Counted from the stretch's first letter, positions 10,903 through 20,672 are shown. The stretch: DNA of 64,000 nucleotides from Streptomyces kanamyceticus (GCF_008704495.1 NZ_CP023699.1:7006001-7070000); one strand, 5' to 3'. A program made the numbers and translations. The notes: a model not told the origin generated them from the sequence alone.

Positions 10903-12552
10903 ATGAGCGATGACGACTTAGTCTCTCGCGCACAGTGGGGAGACCTGCAGGGGCAGAACTGGGCGGTGCTTGTGCGCCTGTCCACGGATGAGGCCGAGGA
11001 CGACGAGGAGCCGGTCGCGGAGCCCGGTGAGCCGGGAGAGGGCGCCCGGCGACGAGGCCCGATGACGGGCCGCGACATCAAGAGCACGAGTGAACAAGAG
11101 CGCGACGGCCGGGAGTTCATCGACCGGCACGGCGGCGTGTGCGTGCACGTCTACTACGAGCCGGACACGTCGGCGTGGCGGAAGAAGCGTGTACGTCTGC
11201 CGGACGGCCGGGTGGTCTATCGAGTCGTACGCCCGGTATTCGAGGGCGCGTTGGAGGACCTGAAGGCGGGGCAGGCCCCGAAGGGCGAGCGCCTGGACGG
11301 CCTGATCGTCTACGACATCGACCGCCTGACGCGCGACAACAGGCACCTTGAGGACGCGATCGATGTGGTGGAACGCCACCGGCGACCGATCATCGACATC
11401 AACGGCAGTTTGGACTTGCTCACGGAGAACGGCCGAGCGACGGCGCGAGTGGTCGTGGCGATGAGTAACAAGCAGTCGGCGGATACGGCCCGCCGAGTGC
11501 GCCGGAAGCACCGCGCCCTGGAGCGGGAGGGCATCCCGACCGGGGGAGCGAGGCCGTTCGGCTGGAACGAGGACAAGCGGATGCTGCACGCGTCCGAGGC
11601 GAAGCTGCTGAGGGAGGCCGCGCTAGGGGTTCTCGGCGGCGCCCCCATCCGGGCGTTCACGACCCGCTGGAACGAGCAGGGCGTGATGACGCCGCGGGGA
11701 AGCAGGTGGAGTACCACCAAGCTCAAGACGGTCCTGCGTAACCCGCGTATGTGCGGCATCCGTTCGCGGAAGTCTCGGGAGCTCAACTCGGACACGGGCA
11801 GCGAGACTGAGCGTTGGGAGATCGTCTACGGCGACGAGGGCGAGCCGGTCCGAGGGCAATGGGACCGCGTCATCACCGAAGAGCAGTGGAAGGCACTCCT
11901 GGAAGTGATCGGCGACAACATGTCACCGGGCACAGGCCACAACTCCCGCAAGTACCTCCTGACGGGAACGCTCCGCTGCGACAAGGACGACTGCGGCACA
12001 CCACACCGCGCCATCAAGGCACCGAGGGGCGCCAACAAGCCCGAGGGGTTCTTCTATTACGCCTGTCCGGACAAGGGACAGGGAGGCTGCGGCGGAGGCA
12101 CGAAGATCCCGGGCCCGGACGCCGACAAGGCAGTCACGGAGCTGGTGATAGCCAAGTACGAGGAGGAGGCCGCAGCCAGGGAGGCGCAGGTGGCACCGAA
12201 GGAGTGGGGCCGCGAGGAGGAGTTGGCCCGCGTCCGAGAGGACATCGAGGAGGCGAAGGAGGCCCGCCGGATGCGGATCCTGAGCAAGGAGCGGTACTTC
12301 GCGATGCTTCAGGAACTCACGGTGCAGGAGAGGCAGTTGGTGCGTGATCGCAACCGGTGGGTCAAGCACCAGGTGGCCGCGATGGGCAAGCCCGTCGACC
12401 TGCGGGCGGAGTGGGACGACCTGACGCTGCCGGAGAAGCGGGCCTACATAGAGCAGACGCTGACGGCAGTGCTCGTCGCGCCAGCGGTCGGGCGCCGCAA
12501 GCCCGTCTACACGAGGCTCACGCCGCTGTTTCGTGCGGATGACGAGCAGTAA
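10903..12552 (+). CDS. int: Large serine recombinase (integrase)
   Basis: 549 aa from ATG 10903, only 32 bp inside the element's left end. The N-terminal resolvase domain has the catalytic serine in WAVLVRLSTDE and the conserved arginines in YDIDRLTRDNRHLE. It carries an insertion (EDDEEPVAEPGEPGEG...) soon after the serine. The recombinase domain (HRALEREGIPTGGARPFGW to RNPRMCG), a zinc ribbon (LRCDKDDCGTPH...YACPDKGQGGCGG) and a C-terminal coiled coil (WGREEELARVREDIEEAKEA) follow. It should integrate attP into attB within the ABM gene, and excise only with a directionality factor. No strong ribosome-binding site is visible. Confidence 0.95.
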   Translation: MSDDDLVSRAQWGDLQGQNWAVLVRLSTDEAEDDEEPVAEPGEPGEGARRRGPMTGRDIKSTSEQERDGREFIDRHGGVCVHVYYEPDTSAWRKKRVRLPDGRVVYRVVRPVFEGALEDLKAGQAPKGERLDGLIVYDIDRLTRDNRHLEDAIDVVERHRRPIIDINGSLDLLTENGRATARVVVAMSNKQSADTARRVRRKHRALEREGIPTGGARPFGWNEDKRMLHASEAKLLREAALGVLGGAPIRAFTTRWNEQGVMTPRGSRWSTTKLKTVLRNPRMCGIRSRKSRELNSDTGSETERWEIVYGDEGEPVRGQWDRVITEEQWKALLEVIGDNMSPGTGHNSRKYLLTGTLRCDKDDCGTPHRAIKAPRGANKPEGFFYYACPDKGQGGCGGGTKIPGPDADKAVTELVIAKYEEEAAAREAQVAPKEWGREEELARVREDIEEAKEARRMRILSKERYFAMLQELTVQERQLVRDRNRWVKHQVAAMGKPVDLRAEWDDLTLPEKRAYIEQTLTAVLVAPAVGRRKPVYTRLTPLFRADDEQ

Positions 12553-12629
12553 GCAACAGGAGTTGGGAGTTGAGCCATTTAGTCATGCTGGTGAAGGGAT
12601 TGGGGAAGCGCCAAGATGCCCCATCAAGG

Positions 12630-15600
12630 CTAGTTATTGAAGCCGCGTTCGTCCGGAGGCTGCCGAGTTGTGCGAAGGAACTCTTCCGCCATGACGGACA
12701 CCACGCTTGGCTCAAGGCGAGCCAACACCGGTAGGCATATTTGCCAATGCCCAACCGTAAGCGCTTGGGCGAGGATTCGACGAGATTCCGTAGCAGCTAG
12801 CCGAGATGCAAGAGATGCTAGCGCTCGAGCTTGCTCGGGAAGATGATTAATCGAATGCGCAACCTCTTCGGCATGTTCTGGCCTGCCGGAACTGGCGAAG
12901 GCCTCGGTAACCGCGCTTAGAGCCTGTCCTTGCGAAATGGGATTGGTGATCAAGCGGGCGATCATTTCGGCCTTATCTAGCTCGCCCGCACTGATTCCCG
13001 ACCGCACGATTGCCGTAAGCGCTCTCGCCTTTACTCTTGATTCGGGAATTGAAATAGCGATATTTTGAGCCTGATCGATCTCGCCCGACGTAGCTACCGA
13101 AACCGCAATAGATGACAATGCTTTTTGCTGAATGGCGGATCTCTTAATGGACCGTACGATACTTTCAGCCCACTCTGTGTATCCTGCGGAGGCAATTCGC
13201 TGGGATACATCTACCAGCAACTGATCTCTGTAAGCTGTGGTGATCGTATTGGCAACTGTGATGGCTTGGTTGAAGAATTGCTTCGCTGTGCTTGTCTCTC
13301 CTTTCTCGGTCAGAACTTCCCCCACATGCGCAAGTGCTTTAGCTCGTAGTGGCACGTTGCTAATAAACCCGACACAGGTTTTGGCCCGCTCGAAACCCCT
13401 AATCGCTGCTAGTTCGCATGCTATTGCGAGTAATGCATTATATTGATGGTATGGGTGATCGATCGCAACGGCCACTGCCTCCGCAGCTGCAAAATCGCCA
13501 GAATTTAGCTCTAACCGCACTTCCTGAGGAAATCTATGGTGCGCAGACGCGTCGACTCTGACTGTCTGATCGGAGCTCCGCTTATCTGTTCCTGATTCGA
13601 TGCGCAACAGAGTTGCCAGGGTTCTTGCCCTTATCGTTGGATCATTAATCAATTGGGCTATTGTCTTAGCTTGTTCAAATTTTCCAGTGGTAGCTGCTGC
13701 TGCTGCGATGAGTGAAAGCGTTTTGTCCTGCTGAAGCTCATCCGTGAATGAGGCGGCGATGTCTATCGCTCGATTTAGATTACCAGTTCGGGCCATCGCC
13801 TCCGCAACAACTGTGAGTGTTCTTTCCCGTTGGGGTCGGTTAGGAATTTCCTGAGCGATCTGTTCGGCTTGATCGACGTCACCCGCTGCTGCTGTTGCTT
13901 GAGAGAGTTCAGCAAGTCCCTTGATAGCTTGAGACGGACTCGTAATTGATCGACCGGCAATCTCTGCCTCGATCGCTATTTTCTCGGCTTGATTTTCGTA
14001 GCCAGCTGACGCCAGCCCCGATGCGAGAGCGGCCAGAGATTTGACCCGTCGTGCTGGGCTTGCCACTTTCCGGGCGATTCTCGCTGCATGGTCTGGATTT
14101 TTTGCTATGGCTGTCACGCGAGCGATGGAAGTCAGGACATCCTCACGGTCAGAGGACCTACCAATTGTCTCGGCAAGCCTCAAAGCAGATTCTAGTAGGG
14201 CTGCAGCCATCTTGTCCTGTCCGATGTCCATTGCCGCGTGGGCAACCGATACTAGCGTCCAGGACTGTCGGCTCGGATTACGAATTGCGCGAGCTGTCGC
14301 TTCAGCGAGCTCGTTCGTCTTAATGGCGGCGCGCTTATTGCCGCGGGAGCTTTCCGCCCGAGCTACAGCGGACAGGGCTTGGGACCGTTCGGATCGGCTC
14401 CTTATAGAATGGGCAATCCTGCGACTCGATTTCACATCTCCTATATTTGCTAGTTCTGTGGCAACTGCCAGTAGAGCCTGGGCGCGTTCGGACCAGGTAG
14501 GAATTCCCTGAGCCGTTCTATTGGCGCTCTGCACATGTCCCATAGAAGCTGCGGCTCGGGCAATTGCGACGGTCACATGGGCACGGCGATGGGGGTCGGT
14601 TAGTGAACTGGACGCCATCTCGGCACGGCTGATTAGGTCGCCAGCTCTCTGCGGATCCCCAGCTCCTGCAGCGGCACGTGCAACTACTGCGGTGGCATGC
14701 GCGTACTCGTACTCGTCGGTTATCTCCTCCAGGGCCTGTTCGGCCTGGCTGATAACCAGCCTAGCCAGGGAGAGGTCTCCAGCCGCAGCCATATCTCTAG
14801 CCACCGCAGTCAGTGCCTGGACTCTACGAAAGGGCGCGGTAATTGAGCGAGCCAACGCCTCTGCACGGTTGAAGCGTCCAAGTTGGACCCAGACACTCGG
14901 CAGGTTTGCAGGGATGTTGTCGTTCCGTGTCGAAAGTCTTGCTCTATGAATGGCTAGTCTACTTACTGCTGACAGATCGGGGTCAGCTTGATTAGCAATT
15001 ATCTCTTGAGTGGTTACGATCTCGGCGAGGGCACTCGTGTCTCCACCAATAATGTCGAGCATTCGGTCATGACGATCAGGGTCCGTAGCGCAAGTAAGCA
15101 TGCGCACTTGATCGCCAGTAGCCTGCAGCAGCTTGAAGTATCCCCGTAGCAAATACTCTGGTGTGTTCGATGGCCAACGCCTTCTGGAATATTCGTCCGA
15201 CCAGTTATATAGTCTTTGCCGGTAGGAATCTAGGCGGAGTTTTCCGAGGAAATTTGCCGCTTGTTGTTGGAGTTCCTCGTGGCCCAACATGTACACGGTG
15301 TTGCGTTGCAAGCGTCCAGACTGTGATGTGAATGTTCGACCGGAGACAGCGCTGAGGTAGCTATTAATCTCCCAGGGAGATAGCCCGGTCAGCTCAGCCA
15401 GGTCGGCCTCAGATAGCCCGCCTCCCGCAGCGGTCAATAGGCCTAGTAGATCCAACTCCGTGGTGGTCCCGTGAAATAGTCTTTTAAGTTCGCGTTCTGC
15501 GTCCTGGCGTACCACTTCAGCGTGGGGAGAATCACGTAGCGAGCGAACTGTCACTCGCTGACGCAATGGATGATTGCCAGGAACATCTGCCGGGATAGGT

Positions 15601-17042
15601 GGACTCGGCCTGCTGGCTACGATCACGCGCATGTTGGCTGGAGGGTCCGAAGGAAGTGTCGCGGCGATGCTATGGGCGTCAGGACCGGCAGTAACTCCTT
15701 GATCTTCATCAAGCCCATCGACAATCAATACAAGACGCTTGCCCTTCTGCCTACATATTCTGGCTGCGCGATCCAGTGAACCGAGTAGATGTGCATCGCG
15801 GGTAGAGTCGGTTAGCAGGGGAGGCATTGGCTCGCCCAGTATCTCTAGAAGCTGTTCAAGTACGACATCGGAGAACGCTACTCGATCGGCTTGACCTGCC
15901 AGGCGGGCAGTGATGAAGAACGAAACTATGTGAACTCCATCTGGCGGATTCAAGGTAAACCATGACAGCAACGCTGACTTTCCTGCCCACGCCTTTGCTC
16001 GCCACCATAGGTAGTTGTTCAGGTTAGGGGCTTTGCAGAACTCTGATAGAAACTCTAGTTCCTCCTTCCTGCCTAGTAGCCTAACTGGAGCTATTCGTCT
16101 TACCTGCGATAGATAATTGGAACGCACCGGGGGGTCGGAGTGCGCTGCTGCGTGATCGCGTTCCTCGTCTACCTGGCTTTTAGTGTGGCGAGCGGAACTG
16201 CTATTTGATATCGAAAGAGAGAAACCCTTTAGATCGCGAAGGAGTGAGAGCTCATCTTTTGTCGCAGCCGCGGGGGCATAGCGGCCGGCCAGTTCACAAA
16301 GTCGACTGAATAGACGGTCTGCGGTAGCGGGGGTTCCATCTCCGGTTATCTGCCGCAGCCGTCCTACTGCTTGCGTTCGATCGGTTTCATCGGTTCCCTC
16401 TAGGCGAATCTCTCTGAGTCGCAGGGCTCCTAATAGACGCCAAGTGACTTCGCTTACGGGTGTGGCGTCAAAGGTGATATCAATATTATTTGAGGCGATG
16501 GCGACAACCTGATCGAACTGCCTAAGCCTTTCTCGAACGGCCCGGGTGGTGCGACCAGGTCGGTCCACCTCCTTGCGAAATTCCAGATCATCGCCTACGT
16601 CTCGTGCGATTGCAGCCAGTTCTTGCATTTGTCGTATATGGCTATTTGGGCTTGCGACGACCAAGGCGAGTTTCCATGTGCCCGCCGTGATCTCGGTCAA
16701 GTGTTGATGTAGAGTGCGAAGGTATGATCCAATAAGGTCTACTGTTGATTTATTGCTGGCTACGAATGATGGGTCTCTTCGGACGCCAATTGATACTCTG
16801 TGTTCTATTTCATTGGCCGAATTTCCAATAACGACGACATCGTCCACCGGGCTAAATGAACTTGCCTGGAATGTTATCCGGCGTGGGGTGACATCGTCAC
16901 CCAGTTCGGTTAGGGGGTCGCCCGTCAGGAGATGGCCCAGGAGAATCGCTCCATAGCGATGCTCCAGCACAGTTCCGCCACCGCCCGTAGAGTAAGGGCT
17001 GGCCGCTGTTGACGCGCTGCGGGTCTGGGAACCTTTTCGCAC
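12630..17042 (-). CDS. STAND/NACHT-type NTPase with nuclease-like N-terminus and helical-repeat tail (candidate defence protein)
   Basis: 1470 aa. Residues about 20-120 (LEHRYGAILLGHLL, LGDDVTPRRITFQAS, SPVDDVVVIG, SIGVRRDPSF) resemble N-terminal effector domains of the PD-(D/E)XK/Cap4-like group, without certainty. The NTPase has Walker A AKAWAGKSALL (349-359, first Gly replaced by Ala), Walker B LVLIVDGLDED (437-447) and sensor VIVASRPSP, typical of NACHT/STAND proteins. A winged-helix-like segment lies at about 530-570. From about 690 to the end run TPR-like units of roughly 31 residues (A-x-x-I-A-x-x-I-x-x-P-x-x-R-x-x-A-L-x-x-V-A). This is the Avs layout: effector, switch, repeat sensor. 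The gene is markedly A+T-richer than its surroundings and is element cargo. Confidence 0.72.
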   Translation of the reverse strand: MRKGSQTRSASTAASPYSTGGGGTVLEHRYGAILLGHLLTGDPLTELGDDVTPRRITFQASSFSPVDDVVVIGNSANEIEHRVSIGVRRDPSFVASNKSTVDLIGSYLRTLHQHLTEITAGTWKLALVVASPNSHIRQMQELAAIARDVGDDLEFRKEVDRPGRTTRAVRERLRQFDQVVAIASNNIDITFDATPVSEVTWRLLGALRLREIRLEGTDETDRTQAVGRLRQITGDGTPATADRLFSRLCELAGRYAPAAATKDELSLLRDLKGFSLSISNSSSARHTKSQVDEERDHAAAHSDPPVRSNYLSQVRRIAPVRLLGRKEELEFLSEFCKAPNLNNYLWWRAKAWAGKSALLSWFTLNPPDGVHIVSFFITARLAGQADRVAFSDVVLEQLLEILGEPMPPLLTDSTRDAHLLGSLDRAARICRQKGKRLVLIVDGLDEDQGVTAGPDAHSIAATLPSDPPANMRVIVASRPSPPIPADVPGNHPLRQRVTVRSLRDSPHAEVVRQDAERELKRLFHGTTTELDLLGLLTAAGGGLSEADLAELTGLSPWEINSYLSAVSGRTFTSQSGRLQRNTVYMLGHEELQQQAANFLGKLRLDSYRQRLYNWSDEYSRRRWPSNTPEYLLRGYFKLLQATGDQVRMLTCATDPDRHDRMLDIIGGDTSALAEIVTTQEIIANQADPDLSAVSRLAIHRARLSTRNDNIPANLPSVWVQLGRFNRAEALARSITAPFRRVQALTAVARDMAAAGDLSLARLVISQAEQALEEITDEYEYAHATAVVARAAAGAGDPQRAGDLISRAEMASSSLTDPHRRAHVTVAIARAAASMGHVQSANRTAQGIPTWSERAQALLAVATELANIGDVKSSRRIAHSIRSRSERSQALSAVARAESSRGNKRAAIKTNELAEATARAIRNPSRQSWTLVSVAHAAMDIGQDKMAAALLESALRLAETIGRSSDREDVLTSIARVTAIAKNPDHAARIARKVASPARRVKSLAALASGLASAGYENQAEKIAIEAEIAGRSITSPSQAIKGLAELSQATAAAGDVDQAEQIAQEIPNRPQRERTLTVVAEAMARTGNLNRAIDIAASFTDELQQDKTLSLIAAAAATTGKFEQAKTIAQLINDPTIRARTLATLLRIESGTDKRSSDQTVRVDASAHHRFPQEVRLELNSGDFAAAEAVAVAIDHPYHQYNALLAIACELAAIRGFERAKTCVGFISNVPLRAKALAHVGEVLTEKGETSTAKQFFNQAITVANTITTAYRDQLLVDVSQRIASAGYTEWAESIVRSIKRSAIQQKALSSIAVSVATSGEIDQAQNIAISIPESRVKARALTAIVRSGISAGELDKAEMIARLITNPISQGQALSAVTEAFASSGRPEHAEEVAHSINHLPEQARALASLASRLAATESRRILAQALTVGHWQICLPVLARLEPSVVSVMAEEFLRTTRQPPDERGFNN

Positions 17043-17504
17043 AGGCTCATATTACGGCTTGGCGAACGAACGCGTAGGTCTGCTGACAACCTGCGCTTAC
17101 GAGTTGATCTTGATGGGGCGGGTCGACTCGGTTCCCGAGGACGGCTCTGCTGGGCATGGGCAGCCTTGGCCCTCCTTGCTTGACGCGGGACCAGGCCGTG
17201 CCAGGAGGTTGGAGAATCCACGAAGGAGCGGCCTCAGCTACGACGTTCTCGCACCATTGAATGTCGTACGCTGATTGCTGGGGGAGCAGGTGCCATCCCC
17301 GTCTCTGTCGACGGCGTGAGTAGACGACGACACCGCTGAGCAGGGGCTAGTCCGTCGGGTGGGCCGAGGCCTCGGGGGAGCGGCGTGGCACTGTGACATT
17401 CATACGTAACGTTATGTTGATCTGCCGCCATCTCTTTTCCGACCAAGGTGGCGTGCTTCGAGCGTGCGCTCGGGCCCATTCGCGTAGTCCCTGGTCTGAC
17501 TCCA
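17043..17504. other. Non-coding stretch between the NTPase and rep genes
   Basis: 462 bp without a convincing gene. It must hold the promoter of the minus-strand NTPase gene and the 3' region of rep. An A+T-rich near-palindrome CATACGTAACGTTATG lies near 17400-17415 and could be a regulator site or promoter element. No clear origin iterons, tRNA or terminator were seen. Confidence 0.4.
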
Positions 17505-18800
17505 TCAGCGTTCCATGGCTAAGGAAGCAGCAAGCGTCGCTCGGGCGATCTCTTGATTCTGGGCGAGGTCTTCAGCGACGGTGGCGGCTATCAGAGTGGC
17601 GCCTGCTGTATGCCCAGATCCTGCATAGCGCCAGTTGGCCTCGACTTGGGTGGTGGATACGTCGTCGGGACCCTTGTGCGCATGGACTGCGCGTGCGGCG
17701 CGCAGCGCGGCGTAAGTCGTCGAGTAGCTGCGGGACTTGGTGAGGATGTGTCCGCGGTAGCCGAGAGAGTGAGTCCAGGCACGCAGGCGGAGCGGTTCGT
17801 ACTCGGGGAGACCGCCCAGGCGCCAGCAGGTGCGCATGAGAGTGCGCACGTGCGCGGTGACCGGGGCTGCTTCGATGTCGTCGCTGTTGGTGAGCTTGTG
17901 GTCGAGGCCCGCGCCGGTCTCGCTGGCTCCCTTGGTGACGTACTTCGCGACGTACGCGGCTACGGCGTCGTCGTGCAGGGTCTCACCGTCGGCATGCACC
18001 GTCAGGGGACGAGCGTCGAGTTGGACGCCCCAGCGAAGGGCGAGTTCGCCGATGGCGGGGGAGTACGGAACGTGGACCATGGCGCGTTGGGCGGAGGCTC
18101 GAACGGCGTTGATCAGGCTCTCAGCCGTACCCCAGATCGGAGGTTCGTCGTCGGGCCCCGCCGGGCCGTCGAGGCGTACGACGGCGTGGATGTGGACGGC
18201 AGCCCGTTGCTGATACTCGGCGACTCGGGCAAAGGACAGCCGAGCGTGTTCGGGGAAGCGCGACTGTGCGACGCCGACCGATGAGGCGAGGCGGCGACGG
18301 ACACCGATGACGAAGCGGTCCCAGAGCTTTCCCACGTGTGCGTGCCAGAGCACATGAGCCACGTATTCGTAGCAGTCGGGGCAGAGCGGTTGGCCGACTA
18401 GGGGGTCGCCCGTGGAGTGGACGAGGCCGCAGCCATGGGACCGACCGTGTTCGCAGTCACCCGCATTGCGGCGAGGGCGGCATCGCTCGTCGGCCGCGCG
18501 GTGGACCGGGCCGAATGAGGGTGCAGTCAGGGTGATGAAGAGGCGAGGCCGATCGCGGACCGTGGACGGGACGTTCTTGCCACCGAGGAGGCCCGCGCGG
18601 ACGAGGTGGAAGGTGTCTCCGGCGTGGAGGCGGGAGCACGGCGCGCAGACGGTCGCGCGTCTATTGCCGCAGCGGAGCAAGAGGCGTTCGCCGGGTTCAT
18701 TGCGGGTGTCGTAGTGGTGGAGGATCTCGCCGGTTGTCGCGTCCCGCGTCGTCGTCCAACCGGAGAGGTGGATGGGATGTGCGCAGCCACCGGTGGCCAC
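17505..18800 (-). CDS. RepSA-like rolling-circle replication initiator (5' end uncertain, possible frameshift)
   Basis: 431 aa if started at GTG 18800. The HUH motif HIHAVV (203-208) and the tyrosines in AAYVAKYVTK (283, 287) fit a nicking initiator. Paired cysteines (CGNRRATVCAPC, CPDC) fit a zinc-binding region. RepSA proteins nick the double-strand origin for AICE replication. The same frame stays open upstream to about 19046 and reads like family sequence (TPADRRAALDREARL, RLAQHPQYARWFEQI-type) but has no ATG, GTG or TTG start there. The ATG with a good ribosome-binding site (AAGGAGCG) at 19006 is in another frame. The N-terminus is therefore either frameshifted or non-canonical. Confidence 0.8.
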   Translation of the reverse strand: MATGGCAHPIHLSGWTTTRDATTGEILHHYDTRNEPGERLLLRCGNRRATVCAPCSRLHAGDTFHLVRAGLLGGKNVPSTVRDRPRLFITLTAPSFGPVHRAADERCRPRRNAGDCEHGRSHGCGLVHSTGDPLVGQPLCPDCYEYVAHVLWHAHVGKLWDRFVIGVRRRLASSVGVAQSRFPEHARLSFARVAEYQQRAAVHIHAVVRLDGPAGPDDEPPIWGTAESLINAVRASAQRAMVHVPYSPAIGELALRWGVQLDARPLTVHADGETLHDDAVAAYVAKYVTKGASETGAGLDHKLTNSDDIEAAPVTAHVRTLMRTCWRLGGLPEYEPLRLRAWTHSLGYRGHILTKSRSYSTTYAALRAARAVHAHKGPDDVSTTQVEANWRYAGSGHTAGATLIAATVAEDLAQNQEIARATLAASLAMER

Positions 18801-19046
18801 GATCTGCTCGAACCACCGGGCGTATTGAGGGTGTTGTGCGATGCGGATGGCATCGCGGTCGGTCTCGGGAAGCTGACGCAGGCGCGCCTCACGGTCGAGA
18901 GCGGCGCGCCTGTCAGCCGGGGTGAAGTCCGGGGTGATGGTGGGGACCTTCCAGGGTGGGCCGCCGAGGCGGCACGGATGGTGGTTGGTGGCGCGGCGTT
19001 GGCCATGGGGATCGCTCCTTGCTCGGTCGGGTGGTGCGGTTCTAGG

Positions 19047-19160
19047 TCAGCGGATGGAGCCGGTGCCCCGGCAGATGCGGCAGCGGCGACGCCGTCCGGT
19101 CCAGGTGGTGCGGGCTCCCTCGCCCTTGCAGTGAGGGCACCTCACGCGACTCATGGGCAT
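19047..19160 (-). CDS. Small zinc-finger-like protein
   Basis: 37 aa, starting at ATG 19160 behind GGAAGG. Two CxxC pairs, CPHCKGEG and CRICRGTG, make a DnaJ-type treble-clef or rubredoxin-like knuckle, with the basic stretch TGRRRRCR between them. Such short proteins sit between rep and tra genes in AICEs; their role is unknown, probably nucleic-acid or protein binding. Its stop codon is in frame with, and upstream of, the rep reading frame. Confidence 0.65.
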   Translation of the reverse strand: MPMSRVRCPHCKGEGARTTWTGRRRRCRICRGTGSIR

Positions 19161-19176
19161 GGCCGGTCCTTCCTGC

Positions 19177-19374
19177 TCAGGGGTGGGAGAAGCCGTTGAT
19201 GAGCCAGGTCACGATGCCGTGGACGGTGAAGACCACCGGGGTCTGTCCGAGGTAGACGCCGAAGAGGCCGACGCAGACCGCTTGCCAGGCGCGGACGTCG
19301 CGGGAGCGGACGAGGAGGGCGGTGATGATCCCGAAGATCACCGCGAACGTGAACGCCGTTGTCTCGCTGATCAC
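19177..19374 (-). CDS. Small two-helix membrane protein of the transfer region
   Basis: 65 aa with hydrophobic segments AFTFAVIFGIITALLV and AVCVGLFGVYLGQTPVVF separated by RSRDVRAW, and a C-terminal IVTWLINGFSHP. The start codon overlaps the stop of the TraB-like gene by 4 bp (ATGA), so translation is coupled. Small membrane proteins next to traB in Streptomyces elements are thought to aid intramycelial spread (Spd proteins). That role here is inferred from position only. Confidence 0.6.
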   Translation of the reverse strand: MISETTAFTFAVIFGIITALLVRSRDVRAWQAVCVGLFGVYLGQTPVVFTVHGIVTWLINGFSHP

Positions 19375-20672
19375 TTGGCGTCTCCTCCCGGCGCCGCAAG
19401 GGCACGGTCTATGGCGGGCAGGAGCGGGGTCAGGGCCGCGTGCTTGCGGGCGGTGGCCATGGCCTCTTCGGTTGTCGTCAGGTGCGAGCGGGCACGGCTC
19501 CAGCCGCCGTCCGGGCCGGTGCAGACGGCCACGCCCTGTTCCTCAGCGGTGATCGACTGGGCGACGGCCACGGCGTCCTTGTTGAGGTCTCCGAGGGTCA
19601 TCTCCGCCGTGCCGGGGTCGTTGACCCGATGGCAGATCCGGCCGCCGAGCTGAGCCCGCAGCGCGGTGACGCCGGGCCCGAGGTCCGAGCCGACGCGCTG
19701 CCCGGCGACAACCAGGTGCATGCCCAGGGCGGCACCGAGTTGGGCCAGGCGCAGAAGGAGGGTTGAACACTGATCCGCCTCTGCCTTGCTCTCCCGACTG
19801 CCGTCGGAGAGGTACAGCTCTGCCAGCTCGTCGACGATCACCACGACGGGCACGGGGCGCAGCTTGTCGGGCAGCTCCCAGATCGAGCGGACTCCCGCCG
19901 CCCGGCAATCGCGCATGCGGTCCTGCATGTCGACGACGAGCGCGGCAAGCACAGCGACCGCTTCCCGCCTGCACGTCGTGAGTGCGCTCAACCGCCCGGC
20001 GAACAAGCCCAGCTCCATGCCGCCCTTGCAGTCGATGCCGACCAGAGCGACATCCTGCGGGGCGAGTTGGGTGATCAGCCGGGCCAGCAAGGTCGACTTG
20101 CCCGAGCGGGTGGCCCCGGCGATCAGCCAGTGCGGCACCAACCGGAGGTCCATCACCCAGGCCCCGCCGCTCTCCAGTGCGCCGATGAGCGCGGACAGCA
20201 GCGCGGCCGGGGCCGAGGCTAAGCCGGGCCGGGCCAGCGGATCGCTGGCCGTCGCGGTCAACAGCACGAGGCCGCGTTCCGGCGAGGTGACCCGCACGGC
20301 GTGGACCTTCCACGCATGCACGAGCGCTTCGGCCGCCTTCATGAACGTCGCCGGGGTCTGCCCCGCGTGCAGACGCACGGCCACGCTCAACCCCATGGGG
20401 GTAGCCCGCGGGAACGAGATCCGGGGCGCCACCGGCCGCAGCGGGTCGCCCTTGACGATCAGGTCGCCGACCAGCCCGCGCGGCGGACGCCGGGAGACCG
20501 CAAGGTCGTTGAGCATCGCGACCTTGCGCCAGGTCAGCAGCACCCGCCACGCGGTGAGCGGGTAGCCGGTGACGTACCAGTGCCAGGCCGGACGGTGCCG
20601 CCGCAGCAGATCGGCGACGACGAACACCCAGGCAAGTACGGCGAGCGCGAAGGCGACGAGGATGGCACCCAT
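19371..20672 (-). CDS. FtsK/SpoIIIE-type DNA translocase (TraB/TraSA-like)
   Basis: 433 aa from ATG 20672. An N-terminal membrane segment (ILVAFALAVLAWVFVVADLL) is followed by an FtsK-type ATPase with Walker A GATRSGKST (186-194), GIDCKGGMELG, Walker B PVVVIVDELAEL (275-286) and the C-terminal R-finger region LRAQLGGRICHRVND. Streptomyces TraB-like proteins move double-stranded plasmid or AICE DNA between hyphae as hexameric rings. The start overlaps the stop of the upstream small gene (TGATG), and the stop overlaps the next small membrane gene. The set forms one transfer operon. Confidence 0.92.
   Translation of the reverse strand: MGAILVAFALAVLAWVFVVADLLRRHRPAWHWYVTGYPLTAWRVLLTWRKVAMLNDLAVSRRPPRGLVGDLIVKGDPLRPVAPRISFPRATPMGLSVAVRLHAGQTPATFMKAAEALVHAWKVHAVRVTSPERGLVLLTATASDPLARPGLASAPAALLSALIGALESGGAWVMDLRLVPHWLIAGATRSGKSTLLARLITQLAPQDVALVGIDCKGGMELGLFAGRLSALTTCRREAVAVLAALVVDMQDRMRDCRAAGVRSIWELPDKLRPVPVVVIVDELAELYLSDGSRESKAEADQCSTLLLRLAQLGAALGMHLVVAGQRVGSDLGPGVTALRAQLGGRICHRVNDPGTAEMTLGDLNKDAVAVAQSITAEEQGVAVCTGPDGGWSRARSHLTTTEEAMATARKHAALTPLLPAIDRALAAPGGDAK

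Noticed and set aside
17043..17504. Small genes in the gap between the NTPase and rep
   Set aside because: The frames are short, lack ribosome-binding sites and family features, and overlap each other on both strands.
18527..19006. 159-aa frame starting with a good ribosome-binding site over the rep N-terminus
   Set aside because: Its composition (Ser/Pro/Arg-rich) is that of a shadow frame. It is used only as evidence that the rep start or frame is disturbed.
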